Part shown: positions 48,187-56,392 of the stretch, piece by piece
Layout of the letters: each line of letters begins with the position of its first letter
Numbering within the stretch: the first letter of the stretch is position 1
NCBI GenBank assembly: GCA_963785755.1
Contig: CAWAXG010000002.1
Location: forward strand, 682,001 to 746,000
DNA length: 64,000 nt
Direction of reading: 5' to 3'
Source: JACCXG01 sp963785755
Lineage (GTDB): Bacteria > Acidobacteriota > Vicinamibacteria > Vicinamibacterales > 2-12-FULL-66-21
Made by a program: the position numbers and the translations under genes
The notes under the pieces: generated by a model
Databases searched by the model: none
Told to the model about the DNA's origin: nothing
What the model saw: only the letters and a program-made list of their open reading frames with translations

Positions 48187-48963
48187 CTACCAGTTGGGCG
48201 GCGCGCCGAGGGGATACTGCTCGAGGTCCATCACGGTGCCGGTCACCAGCGCGCTGTCGTCGGTCGCGAAGTAGACGACCGCGGCAGCCACGTCCTCCGG
48301 CGACAGCAGCCGGCCGAACGGACGCGTCGCAATCGCCTGCTCGAGCCACTCCGGACCGTGGCCTTCGAGGCGCTTGACCCGCTCCTCGCCTTCGGTCAGC
48401 GTCCACCCGACGTTGATCTGGTTGACCCGGATCCGGTAGCGGTTGAGCGTCGCGGCGGCATTGCGCGTCAGCGTCATCAGGCCGCCCTTCGACACCGAGT
48501 ACGGACCGAGCTTGGGCTCGCCGATGTAAGCGTTGACCGATCCGATGTTCACGATCGAACCGCCGCCGCGCGCCTTCATCGACTTCACGGCTTCCTGCAG
48601 GCACACGAAGGGCGCCCGCAGATTGACGTGCATGATCGTGTCCCACAGCTCGACCGGCGCGTTCTCGAGGTAGCCGCGCGACGTGTTCGCCGCGTTGTTG
48701 ACGAGCACGTCGATCCCGCCGAAGCGCTCGATCGTGAAATGAACGGCGCGGCGGCAGCCATCGACTTCCGCGACGTCGGAAATGACGTGATCGGCCTCGT
48801 GCCCCGAGCGGCGGAGCCGCTCGGCGACTTCCTCCGCCTGTTTGACGTTGCGGCCATGGATCACGACACGGCCGCCGATCGAGGCGAGCCGCTCGGCGAT
48901 CCCGCGTCCAATCCCGGACGTCGACCCCGTTACGAGGACGACTTTGTCAGCGAGGGACGGCAT
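48187..48963 (-). CDS. short-chain dehydrogenase/reductase
   Basis: 258 residues of a classical SDR: NAD(P) motif VLVTGSTSGIGRGIAERLAS, NNAAN in IDVLVNNAANTSRGYL, catalytic Ser in SIVNIGSVNAYIGE, and YxxxK in YSVSKGGLMTLTRNAA. An Arg in HGRNVKQAEE after beta-2 hints at NADP preference. It overlaps the permease gene by 17 nt and lies in the middle of the preA operon, so it probably oxidises or reduces an alcohol intermediate of the same pathway. Confidence 0.9.
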   Translation of the reverse strand: MPSLADKVVLVTGSTSGIGRGIAERLASIGGRVVIHGRNVKQAEEVAERLRRSGHEADHVISDVAEVDGCRRAVHFTIERFGGIDVLVNNAANTSRGYLENAPVELWDTIMHVNLRAPFVCLQEAVKSMKARGGGSIVNIGSVNAYIGEPKLGPYSVSKGGLMTLTRNAAATLNRYRIRVNQINVGWTLTEGEERVKRLEGHGPEWLEQAIATRPFGRLLSPEDVAAAVVYFATDDSALVTGTVMDLEQYPLGAPPNW

Positions 48964-50437
48964 GGGCAGAGGGTGCGTTCACGTCGTCACTTCCGGATTG
49001 CCGGCGTCCTCGTCCCGCGAGCACATACAGGACAGCGCTCAGGACGAAGGTGACGAACCAGGCGTAGGTATACAGCGTGTCGAAGAATGTCGGATTAGCC
49101 ACCTGACCGCCTGGCGTGGTCGCCGCACGGAGGAAGCCTGGAACGACCGGGAGGATCGACACGATCAGCACGGCAATCGCGCGCCAGTTCACGCCTCCAC
49201 GATACGAATACTGGCCATCGAGTCGGAACAGGTCCGGCAGCGACAGCTGTTGGCGGCGGATGATCCAGTAGTCCGCGATCAGGATTCCGCCAATCGCTCC
49301 CATCAGGCTCGAGTAGCCGACGAGCCAGGTAAAGATATAGGCTGCCGCGTCCGCGTACAGCTTCCAAGGCATCATCACGATGCCGATGACGGCGGTGATC
49401 AGGCCGCCCATTACGTAGCTGATGCGCTTCGGCGCAAGGCTCGAGAAATCGTTCGCCGGCGACACAACGTTGGCCGCCATGTTCGTCGTCAGCTGCGCGA
49501 CGAGCACGATCAGCGCGCCGAACACGATCACCAGCGGGTTGCCGATGCGCGCAATCAGGGCCACCGGATCCCAGATCGGCTCGCCATAAACGACGATGGT
49601 GGCGCTGGTGACCGCGACGCCGATGAACGCGAACGCGGTCATCGTGGCGGGCAACCCGAGCGCCTGGCCAAGCGCCTGCGACCGCTGGCTGCGTGCGTAG
49701 CGTGTGAAGTCGGGGATGTTCAGACTGAGGGTCGCCCAGTAGCCGACGTTGGCCGTGAGCGCGGACGGAAACAGCTGCCAGAAGGGGGTCTGCATTGTCT
49801 GCAGCTTCGCCGACTCGGTGAGCACGTGCCCGAGCCCGCCGCCGCGCCTGATCGCCCACACCAGCAGCAGCGCGCCGCCGGCCAGCAGGAGCGGCGCGGA
49901 CCAGCTCTCGAGATGCTTGATGCCTTCCAGACCCCGGATGATGATCGCCACCTGCACGAGCCAGAAGATGGCGAACGCGATCCAGATGTTGCCGGGCAGT
50001 CCGGCCCAGAGCGGCCACGCCGCGGTGAGCAGCGTGTTCAGCGCCAGCCCGCCGATCCAGGTCTGGATCCCGAACCACCCGCAAGCGACGAGCGCCCGCA
50101 GGATCGCGGGAACGTTGGCGCCCTTCACGCCGAAGCTGGCGCGGCACAGGATGGGAAACGAGACCCCGTACTTGGTGCCGGCGTGCGCGTTGAGGATCAT
50201 CGGCACGAGCACGATCGAGTTGCCGAGCAGAATCGTCAGCATCGCCTGCGCCCAGGTCATGCCCTGCTGCATCATGCCGGACGCGAGCGTGTAGGTCGTG
50301 ATCACCACGCTCATGCCGATCCAGAGCGCGGCGATGTCGTAGGTGGACCAGGTCCGGCGCGACAGCGGCGTCGGCGCCAGATCCGGGTTCCACAACGGAC
50401 TATGCGAGAGGTCTTCGGTGGCTTCGACGACGGTCAC
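48947..50437 (-). CDS. NCS1-family nucleobase/hydantoin permease
   Basis: 496 residues with about 12 membrane helices. It has the family opening WNPDLAPTPLSRRTWSTYDI and AALWIGMSVVITTYTLASGM, then GVSFPILCRASFGVKGANVP, ALVACGWFGIQTWIGGLALN (Trp/Gln of the substrate site) and a later NMAANVVSPANDFSSLAP. Relatives are Mhp1 (hydantoin), PucI (allantoin) and uracil permeases, so import of uracil, thymine or a hydantoin fits the neighbours. It starts 16 bp after the preA stop. Confidence 0.9.
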   Translation of the reverse strand: MTVVEATEDLSHSPLWNPDLAPTPLSRRTWSTYDIAALWIGMSVVITTYTLASGMMQQGMTWAQAMLTILLGNSIVLVPMILNAHAGTKYGVSFPILCRASFGVKGANVPAILRALVACGWFGIQTWIGGLALNTLLTAAWPLWAGLPGNIWIAFAIFWLVQVAIIIRGLEGIKHLESWSAPLLLAGGALLLVWAIRRGGGLGHVLTESAKLQTMQTPFWQLFPSALTANVGYWATLSLNIPDFTRYARSQRSQALGQALGLPATMTAFAFIGVAVTSATIVVYGEPIWDPVALIARIGNPLVIVFGALIVLVAQLTTNMAANVVSPANDFSSLAPKRISYVMGGLITAVIGIVMMPWKLYADAAAYIFTWLVGYSSLMGAIGGILIADYWIIRRQQLSLPDLFRLDGQYSYRGGVNWRAIAVLIVSILPVVPGFLRAATTPGGQVANPTFFDTLYTYAWFVTFVLSAVLYVLAGRGRRQSGSDDVNAPSAHAVPR

Positions 50438-50453
50438 GCGAGTCTCATCACCC

Positions 50454-51575
50454 CTAGCGCGCCGCTGAGGTTTCGGACGCCGCGTAGCCTTCGGCGTCGT
50501 AGCCGCCGAGATAGGCGTCGCCGTCGGGGCGCCGGATCTTCGAGTGCTGCACGACGCGATCGCGCCGGGCGCCGCGGAACTCCTCCAGCGTGTTCCAGCC
50601 GTGGCGCTCCATCGCCTCCTGCATGCCAGCCGTCAGCCGCTTGATCACGTTCGGGCCAATCGCATGATCGAGCATCGCCGCGGTGCAGACCTGCACGGTG
50701 CCGCACCCGAGCAGCATGTAATTGAGCGCGTGCGCGAACTCCGCGACGCCGCCAATCGCCGAGAACGACTTCTCCGGAAACGCCTGCGTGAGCTGCGACA
50801 TCTTAGCGAGCGACAGCGGCAGAATCGCGGGACCGCCAAGGCCCCCTGACGAGACGTAGCCGTCGACGTTGACCTCGAACTCGAGCGTCTGCGAATCGAT
50901 CAAGGGCAGCGACGGAAACGTGTTGGACGAGGTGATGGCGTCCGCGCCGCCGAGAAACGCGCCCCGCGCCTCGACGACGATGTCGGTGGTCGAGGGGGTG
51001 AGCTTGGCCCAGACCGGGACGCGCGCCACGTCCTTCACCACCTGGGTCACGCTCGAGATCAGCACCTGGTCCTTCCCGATGTTGGATCCCATGTCCTTGC
51101 GATCCATGTGCGGGCACGACAGGTTCAGCTCGAGCGCGTCGGCGCCTTCGTCCTGACAGGCCTTCGACAGCGTCTGCCAGTGCGACAGCTCCTTGTCGCT
51201 TCCCGACCCGGCCATGATCGAGGCGACGAGGATGCGGCCGGGGTGCGCCTTCTTGATCCGCGCGATCCGCGGCACCCACCAATCGAGCGTCTTGTCCGAG
51301 ATCAGCTCCCAGTTCCAGGACGAGTGCAGCGCGGTGCCCGGCCGTTTCTGCATCGACAGCTGCGGCGAATCCGGCGTCGCCCGCATGAACTTCGTCTTCG
51401 GGCCGGCGACGTTGACGACCGGATGGAGACCGATCGTCTTGGTGACCACACCGCCCCAGCCCGCGTCGAAGGCGCGCATGATGTTGCTGTCGGATTCGGT
51501 CGGCGGCGCCGACGCCAGCAGGAACGGATTCTCGAATTGCAGTCCCGTGAAGGTGACGCTCAACTGGGGTGCCAT
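50454..51575 (-). CDS. preA: dihydropyrimidine dehydrogenase-type flavoprotein (PreA-like, no ferredoxin domain)
   Basis: From ATG 51575 (GGAGGG 9 bp before), 373 residues of the dihydroorotate-dehydrogenase fold: LSVTFTGLQFENPFLLASAP, GWGGVVTKTIGLHP, active-site Cys in ALELNLSCPHMDRKDMGSNI, WAKLTPSTTDIVVEARGAFL, and FMN phosphate binding FSAIGGVAEFAHALNYMLLG. Bacterial PreA normally ends in two 4Fe-4S clusters; here the C-terminus (RRDRVVQHSKIRRPDGDAYL) has none, and no preT is near. Electrons must come from another donor. It would reduce uracil/thymine to the dihydro forms and heads the minus operon. Confidence 0.88.
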   Translation of the reverse strand: MAPQLSVTFTGLQFENPFLLASAPPTESDSNIMRAFDAGWGGVVTKTIGLHPVVNVAGPKTKFMRATPDSPQLSMQKRPGTALHSSWNWELISDKTLDWWVPRIARIKKAHPGRILVASIMAGSGSDKELSHWQTLSKACQDEGADALELNLSCPHMDRKDMGSNIGKDQVLISSVTQVVKDVARVPVWAKLTPSTTDIVVEARGAFLGGADAITSSNTFPSLPLIDSQTLEFEVNVDGYVSSGGLGGPAILPLSLAKMSQLTQAFPEKSFSAIGGVAEFAHALNYMLLGCGTVQVCTAAMLDHAIGPNVIKRLTAGMQEAMERHGWNTLEEFRGARRDRVVQHSKIRRPDGDAYLGGYDAEGYAASETSAAR

Positions 51576-51579
51576 CGTC

Positions 51580-51630
51580 GATTGCCCTCCGGAAAGGGCT
51601 ACTATACCCCGCGACGGTTCTGGAGGTCTC
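51580..51630. promoter_or_regulatory. bidirectional promoter region of the pyrimidine-catabolic arms
   Basis: 56 bp separate the two starts. Forward: TTGCCC (51582-51587), 15 bp, TATACC (51603-51608), Shine-Dalgarno GGAGGT (51622-51627). Reverse: TATAGT read from 51606 and GGAGGG before the preA ATG. No inverted-repeat operator is evident. Confidence 0.4.
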
Positions 51631-51631
51631 G

Positions 51632-52504
51632 ATGCCTCGACGCGTGCTCGGCGGCCTGATTCAGGCCGCATCACCCATCACCGACCCGAAAACACCGATT
51701 GACACCATCCGCCAGGCGTCGATCGACGCGCACGTCCCGCTGATCGAAGAAGCCGGGAAACGCGGCGTGCAGATTCTCGGTCTGCAGGAGATTTTCAACG
51801 GCCCGTATTTCTGCCCGTCGCAGGATGCCCACTGGTACGACATCGCCGAGTCCGTCCCCGGCCCGACCACCGAGCTCATGGCCGGGTACGCCAGGAAGTA
51901 CCAGATGGCCATGATCGTCCCGGTCTACGAACGCGAGCAGGCGGGCATCTACTACAACACCGCGGCCGTGTACGACAACGACGGCAGCTATCTGGGCAAG
52001 TACCGCAAGAACCACATTCCCCACACGTCGGGGTTCTGGGAGAAGTACTTCTTCAAACCCGGGAACCTCGGATACCCGGTGTTCAAGACGCGATTCGCCA
52101 CGGTCGGCGTCTACATCTGTTACGACCGGCATTTCCCGGAGGGCGCGCGGCTGCTCGGATTGAACGGCGCCGAGATCGTCTTCAATCCCTCGGCGACTGT
52201 CGCCGGCCTGTCGCAGTATCTGTGGAAGCTCGAGCAGCCGGCGCACGCGGTGGCGAACGGCTATTTCATGGCGTGCAGCAACCGCGTCGGCACCGAAGCA
52301 CCCTGGAACATCGGCCGGTTCTACGGGTCGTCCTACTTCGTCGATCCGCGCGGCAACATTCTCTCGATCGGCTCGGAGGACAAGAACGAGCTCGTGGTCG
52401 CCGAAATGGATCTCGACATGATCGAAGAGGTGCGTCGCGTCTGGCAGTTCTATCGCGACCGGCGGCCGGACTCCTACGGGCCGATGGCGGAGCAGCTGCC
52501 ATGA
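51632..52504 (+). CDS. nitrilase-family N-carbamoyl-beta-alanine amidohydrolase
   Basis: From ATG 51632 (GGAGGT 4 bp upstream), 290 residues. The Glu-Lys-Cys triad is clear: ILGLQEIFNGPYFCPSQ, YLGKYRKNHIPHTSGFWEKY and VGVYICYDRHFPEGARLLGL. The PHTSGFWEKYFF insertion and ending are those of beta-ureidopropionases, which split N-carbamoyl-beta-alanine to beta-alanine, CO2 and ammonia. The stop overlaps hydA by 4 nt. N-carbamoylputrescine amidase is the main alternative, but the neighbours favour pyrimidine breakdown. Confidence 0.9.
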   Translation: MPRRVLGGLIQAASPITDPKTPIDTIRQASIDAHVPLIEEAGKRGVQILGLQEIFNGPYFCPSQDAHWYDIAESVPGPTTELMAGYARKYQMAMIVPVYEREQAGIYYNTAAVYDNDGSYLGKYRKNHIPHTSGFWEKYFFKPGNLGYPVFKTRFATVGVYICYDRHFPEGARLLGLNGAEIVFNPSATVAGLSQYLWKLEQPAHAVANGYFMACSNRVGTEAPWNIGRFYGSSYFVDPRGNILSIGSEDKNELVVAEMDLDMIEEVRRVWQFYRDRRPDSYGPMAEQLP

Positions 52505-53856
52505 GCCTGCTGATCAGGAACGGCACCATCGTCACCGCCAGCGACCTCTATCAAGGGGACATCTTCGTCGAGAAGGAGACGATCACCGCGATCGGGACGT
52601 CGTTGGCAATGCCCGCGGATCGCGTCATCGACGCGTCGGGCAAATACGTGTTTCCCGGCGGCATCGACGTGCATACGCACCTCGACATGCCGTTTGGCGG
52701 CACGATGTCGGCCGACGATTTCGAATCCGGGACGATCGCCGCGGCGCACGGCGGCACCACCACGATCGTCGACTTCGCGATCCAGTACCACGGGCAGACG
52801 CTTCATCACGCCTGGGAAACGTGGATGAAGAAGGCCGAGGGGAAAGCCGCGATCGATTACGGGTTCCACATGATCATCACGGAGCTGTCCGATCAGGTGG
52901 AACAGGAGATGGACGCGCTCGTCGGTCAGGGCGTGACGTCGTTCAAGCTGTTCATGGCCTACCCCGGCGTCTTCATGCTGGACGATGCGAGCATCTTCCG
53001 GGCGCTGCTGCGGACCGGGAAGAACGGCGGAACCATCTGCATGCACGCCGAAAACGGCGGCGTGATCGACGTCCTGGTCAAGAAGGCGCTCGCCGAGGGC
53101 AAGACGGCTCCGAAGTATCACGCGCTGACGAGGCCGGCACGCGCGGAGGCCGAGGCGACTCACCGTGCGATCGCGATGGCGGAGATGGCCGACGTCCCGA
53201 TCTACATCGTCCACCTCTCGGCCGCCGAAGCGCTCGAAATGGTGACCGAGGCACGCGACCGCGGGCTGCCCGCATTCGCCGAGACCTGCCCGCAGTACCT
53301 GTTCCTGTCCTACGACAACTACGAGGAGCCCGGGTTCGAGGGGGCGAAGTACGTGATGAGCCCGCCGCTCCGGCCGCGTGACACGCAGGACCGCCTGTGG
53401 CGCGGCCTGGCGTTCAACGACCTGCAGGCCATCTCCACCGACCACTGCCCGTTCTGCATGAAGGAGCAGAAGACGCTCGGCGAAGGAGACTTTTCGAAGA
53501 TCCCGAATGGCGCGCCGGGAATCGAGACGCGCATGAGCCTCGTCTACGACGGCGGCGTGCGCACGGGCCGCATCTCGCTCAACCGGTTCGTCGAGCTGAC
53601 GTCATCGTCTCCGGCCAGGATCTTCGGCTTGTTTCCCCGCAAGGGCACGATCGCGCCCGGGTCCGACGCGGACATCGTCATCTTCGACCCGGAGAAGAAG
53701 ATGAAGCTGTCGGTGAAGACCCTGCACATGAAGGTGGATTACAACCCGTACGAGGGACGCGAGGTTACCGGGGTCACCGACACCGTCATCTCACGCGGCA
53801 AGGTCATCATCGAGGCGGGAGGTTCACGGGGAAAGCCGGCGCGGGCGCGTTCCTGA
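52501..53856 (+). CDS. hydA: dihydropyrimidinase (D-hydantoinase)
   Basis: 451 residues of the amidohydrolase barrel opening dihydrouracil/dihydrothymine or hydantoin rings. Start MSLLIRNGTIVTASDLYQGD; metal ligands HTH in GGIDVHTHLDMPFGGTMSAD, the carboxylated Lys in VTSFKLFMAYPGVFMLDD, His in ICMHAENGG, His in IYIVHLSAAEALE and Asp in AISTDHCPFCMKEQ. NGAPGIETRMSLVY matches the substrate-binding stretch. ATGA overlap with the amidase gene gives tight coupling of consecutive pathway steps. Confidence 0.94.
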   Translation: MSLLIRNGTIVTASDLYQGDIFVEKETITAIGTSLAMPADRVIDASGKYVFPGGIDVHTHLDMPFGGTMSADDFESGTIAAAHGGTTTIVDFAIQYHGQTLHHAWETWMKKAEGKAAIDYGFHMIITELSDQVEQEMDALVGQGVTSFKLFMAYPGVFMLDDASIFRALLRTGKNGGTICMHAENGGVIDVLVKKALAEGKTAPKYHALTRPARAEAEATHRAIAMAEMADVPIYIVHLSAAEALEMVTEARDRGLPAFAETCPQYLFLSYDNYEEPGFEGAKYVMSPPLRPRDTQDRLWRGLAFNDLQAISTDHCPFCMKEQKTLGEGDFSKIPNGAPGIETRMSLVYDGGVRTGRISLNRFVELTSSSPARIFGLFPRKGTIAPGSDADIVIFDPEKKMKLSVKTLHMKVDYNPYEGREVTGVTDTVISRGKVIIEAGGSRGKPARARS

Positions 53857-53895
53857 GAAGGAATCCGCGCTCATGACCCAAGGAGTCATGGACGA

Positions 53896-55251
53896 ATGCC
53901 GCAAGAAAGCCCCGAGGCCGCTGCAGGCCGCTCGCGAGAACTAGTGATGACCAGCGAAGAAATAGTCGCCCTGTGTAAGCAGCACACCATCTTCGAGTGG
54001 TCCGCCCAGCGCACCTTCGAGCCGATTCCGGTCGCCGGCGCGAAGGGCGTGTATTTCTGGACCCCGGAAGGCAAGCGCTACATCGACTTCAACAGCCAGC
54101 TGATGTGCGTGAACATCGGCCACGGCGAGCCGCGCGTCATCAAGGCGATTCAGGAGCAGGCGGCCACCCTCGCCTACGCCAACCCGTTCATGGCGACCGA
54201 GCCGAGAGCGCGGCTCGGCGCGAAGCTGGCGGCGATCACACCGGGAGACATCGACGTTTTCTTCTTCACCAACGGCGGCGCCGAAGCGAACGAGAACGCC
54301 TTCAAGATCGCGCGGGCATTCACGGGACGCCAGAAGATCCTGGCGCGCTATCGGTCCTACCATGGCGGCACGGCCGCCGCGATCGCCGCGACCGGGGATC
54401 CGCGTCGCTGGTCGCAGCCGCCGATGCCCGGCATCATCCACGTGCTCGATCCGTACCACGGCATCGAGCGGGGATGGGACTCGGCCGAGGAGTCTCTTCG
54501 CTATCTTCAGGAGGTGATCGAGCTCGAAGGGCCGCAGACCATCGCCGGCTTCATCCTGGAAACGGTGACCGGCACGAACGGCGTGCTCGTCCCGCCGGAC
54601 GGATACCTCCAGGGGGTGCGCGCGCTCTGCGACCGCTACGGCATCCTCATGATCAGCGACGAAGTCATGTCCGGTTTCGGCCGCACGGGTGAATGGTTCG
54701 CCGTGAACCATTGGAACGTCGTGCCGGACATCATCTCGATGGCCAAGGGGCTCACCAGCGCGTACGTGCAGCTCGGCGCGGTCGGCGTCAGGCGGCACAT
54801 CGCGGAGCATTTCGCGGCCGCGCCGTTCCCGGGCGGGCTCACCTACAACAGCCATCCCCTCGCCTGCGCCGCGGCGCTCGCGGCGATCGCGGTGATGGAG
54901 GAAGACCGGCTGGTCGAGAAAGCACGGACGACCGGCAAGCTGATGGCGGAGCTGCTCCGCGACCTGGCCCGGCGCCACCCTTCCGTCGGCGCCGTCAGGT
55001 CGATCGGGCTCTTCGGCGTCGTCGAGCTCGTCAGGAATCGCGAGACGCGCACGCCGCTGGCGCCATTCAACGGCACCTCACCCGAGATGACCGAACTGGG
55101 CAGGTTCTTCCGGCGCGAAGGCCTGTATACCTTCGTGCGCTGGAACTACTTCTTCACGAATCCGCCGCTCTCGATTACCGAAGACGAGTTGCGTGAGGGG
55201 TTCGCGATCATCGACCGCGCGCTCGAGTTAACTGACCTGGCGGTCGCTTGA
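53896..55251 (+). CDS. class III omega-aminotransferase (probably beta-alanine)
   Basis: 451 residues, fold-type I PLP enzyme: YFWTPEGKRYIDFNSQLMCV, VFFFTNGGAEANENAFKIAR, YRSYHGGTAAAIAATGD, ISDEVMSGFGRTGEWFAV, the PLP Lys in IISMAKGLTSAYVQLGAVG, and a C-terminal domain. The best role by context is beta-alanine (or beta-aminoisobutyrate) to malonate semialdehyde, the step after the amidase. The start at 53896 has AAGGAG 10 bp upstream; ATG 53947 is a second choice. No malonate-semialdehyde dehydrogenase is present in the window. Confidence 0.88.
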   Translation: MPQESPEAAAGRSRELVMTSEEIVALCKQHTIFEWSAQRTFEPIPVAGAKGVYFWTPEGKRYIDFNSQLMCVNIGHGEPRVIKAIQEQAATLAYANPFMATEPRARLGAKLAAITPGDIDVFFFTNGGAEANENAFKIARAFTGRQKILARYRSYHGGTAAAIAATGDPRRWSQPPMPGIIHVLDPYHGIERGWDSAEESLRYLQEVIELEGPQTIAGFILETVTGTNGVLVPPDGYLQGVRALCDRYGILMISDEVMSGFGRTGEWFAVNHWNVVPDIISMAKGLTSAYVQLGAVGVRRHIAEHFAAAPFPGGLTYNSHPLACAAALAAIAVMEEDRLVEKARTTGKLMAELLRDLARRHPSVGAVRSIGLFGVVELVRNRETRTPLAPFNGTSPEMTELGRFFRREGLYTFVRWNYFFTNPPLSITEDELREGFAIIDRALELTDLAVA

Positions 55252-55268
55252 CGGCCAGGTCAGAGCAG

Positions 55269-55279
55269 CAAGTACCAAG
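55269..55279. repeat. CAAGTACCAAG unit
   Basis: A short member of the CAAGT class just before the PHP gene start; its exact reverse complement lies at 59869-59879, so the two bracket the PHP-GMC-UxuA-like cluster in inverted orientation. The AAGGAG overlapping its end is the ribosome site of the PHP gene. Confidence 0.45.
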
Positions 55280-55289
55280 GAGCAATTAC

Positions 55290-56333
55290 GTGAAGATCCC
55301 TCGACGCCTGTTGCTGCCATTCGCCTGCGTGCTGCTGCTGGCCCTGACCGCCGTCGTGCGGTCGCAAGTGACGGGGCCCGCCCAGACCCAGGCCGCGGCC
55401 CAGCGATGGTTCAAAGGCAATACCCACACGCATACGCTCAACAGCGACGGCGACAGCACGCCGGACGAAGTCGTCCGCTGGTACCGGGAGCACGGCTACC
55501 AGTTTCTCGTCCTCACCGATCACAACTACCTCACGAGCGTCGACGGATTGAACGCGCTGCACGGCGCCAGCGACAAGTTCCTCGTGATCGCCGGCGAGGA
55601 AGTCACCAGCTCGGTCGAGACGAAGCCGGTGCACGTCAACGGGCTCGCGATCGACAAGCTCGTGGCGCCGCCGAAGGCCGCGACCGTGCGCGAAGCGCTG
55701 CAGCAAAGTGTGGACGGCATCCGCGGCGCGAACGGCATTCCGCACGTCAACCATCCGAACTTCCGCTGGGCACTGACCTCCGACGACCTCGCACAACTCG
55801 AACGGACGCGGCTGTTCGAGATCTTCAACGGCCATCCGGAGGTCAACAATGCCGGAGGCGGCAGCGTGCCGGGCCTCGAGGAGGTCTGGGATCGCATCCT
55901 CTCCGGCGGCCGCCTCATGTTCGGCATCGCGGTGGACGATGCCCACCACTTCAAGCGCCCAGGCGATCCCTCTGCTTCGGGCCCGGGCCGCGGGTGGGTG
56001 CATGTGCGCGCCGCGCGTCTCGGCGCGCGCGAGATCGTCGAGGCGCTCGAGCGCGGCGACTTCTACGCCTCGACCGGTGTCGAGCTTGCGGCATACGAGG
56101 CGACCAGCACGGGCATCTCGTTGAGTATCCGGCCGACGACATACAGCAAGTACCGGGTCGAGTTCATCGGCCGCGGCGGGCGCGTGCTGTCGCAGCAGAC
56201 GGACGTGACCGCGAGCTATACATTCAAGGGCGACGAAGGCTACGTTCGCGCGAGGATCCTGGAGTCGAACGGCCGCGTCGCATGGACGCAACCGGTGCCA
56301 GCCGGATCGTCGGCGCCAAAGCTGTCCAATTGA
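55290..56333 (+). CDS. exported PHP-domain phosphoesterase-like protein
   Basis: From GTG 55290 (AAGGAG 8 bp upstream), 347 residues with a signal peptide (LLLPFACVLLLALTAVVRSQ). PHP metal motifs: GNTHTHTLNSDGDSTPDEVV, FLVLTDHNYL, VIAGEEVTSS, IPHVNHPNFRWA and MFGIAVDDAHHFKRP. A C-terminal beta domain (SYTFKGDEGYVRARILESNG) follows. PHP enzymes hydrolyse phosphoesters through a trinuclear metal site; exported members act on unknown substrates. The longer frame from TTG 55248 lacks a ribosome site. Confidence 0.83.
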   Translation: MKIPRRLLLPFACVLLLALTAVVRSQVTGPAQTQAAAQRWFKGNTHTHTLNSDGDSTPDEVVRWYREHGYQFLVLTDHNYLTSVDGLNALHGASDKFLVIAGEEVTSSVETKPVHVNGLAIDKLVAPPKAATVREALQQSVDGIRGANGIPHVNHPNFRWALTSDDLAQLERTRLFEIFNGHPEVNNAGGGSVPGLEEVWDRILSGGRLMFGIAVDDAHHFKRPGDPSASGPGRGWVHVRAARLGAREIVEALERGDFYASTGVELAAYEATSTGISLSIRPTTYSKYRVEFIGRGGRVLSQQTDVTASYTFKGDEGYVRARILESNGRVAWTQPVPAGSSAPKLSN

Positions 56334-56392
56334 ATTGACACGACGCGACCGCGGGGAAAAGATACGAGGGCGCTGTGCCCGCGAGGTGACCC

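Noticed and set aside
48842..50644. 600-codon forward frame opposite the NCS1 permease
   Set aside because: Composition is Arg/His/Glu-rich and featureless; the reverse strand encodes a clear 12-helix permease.
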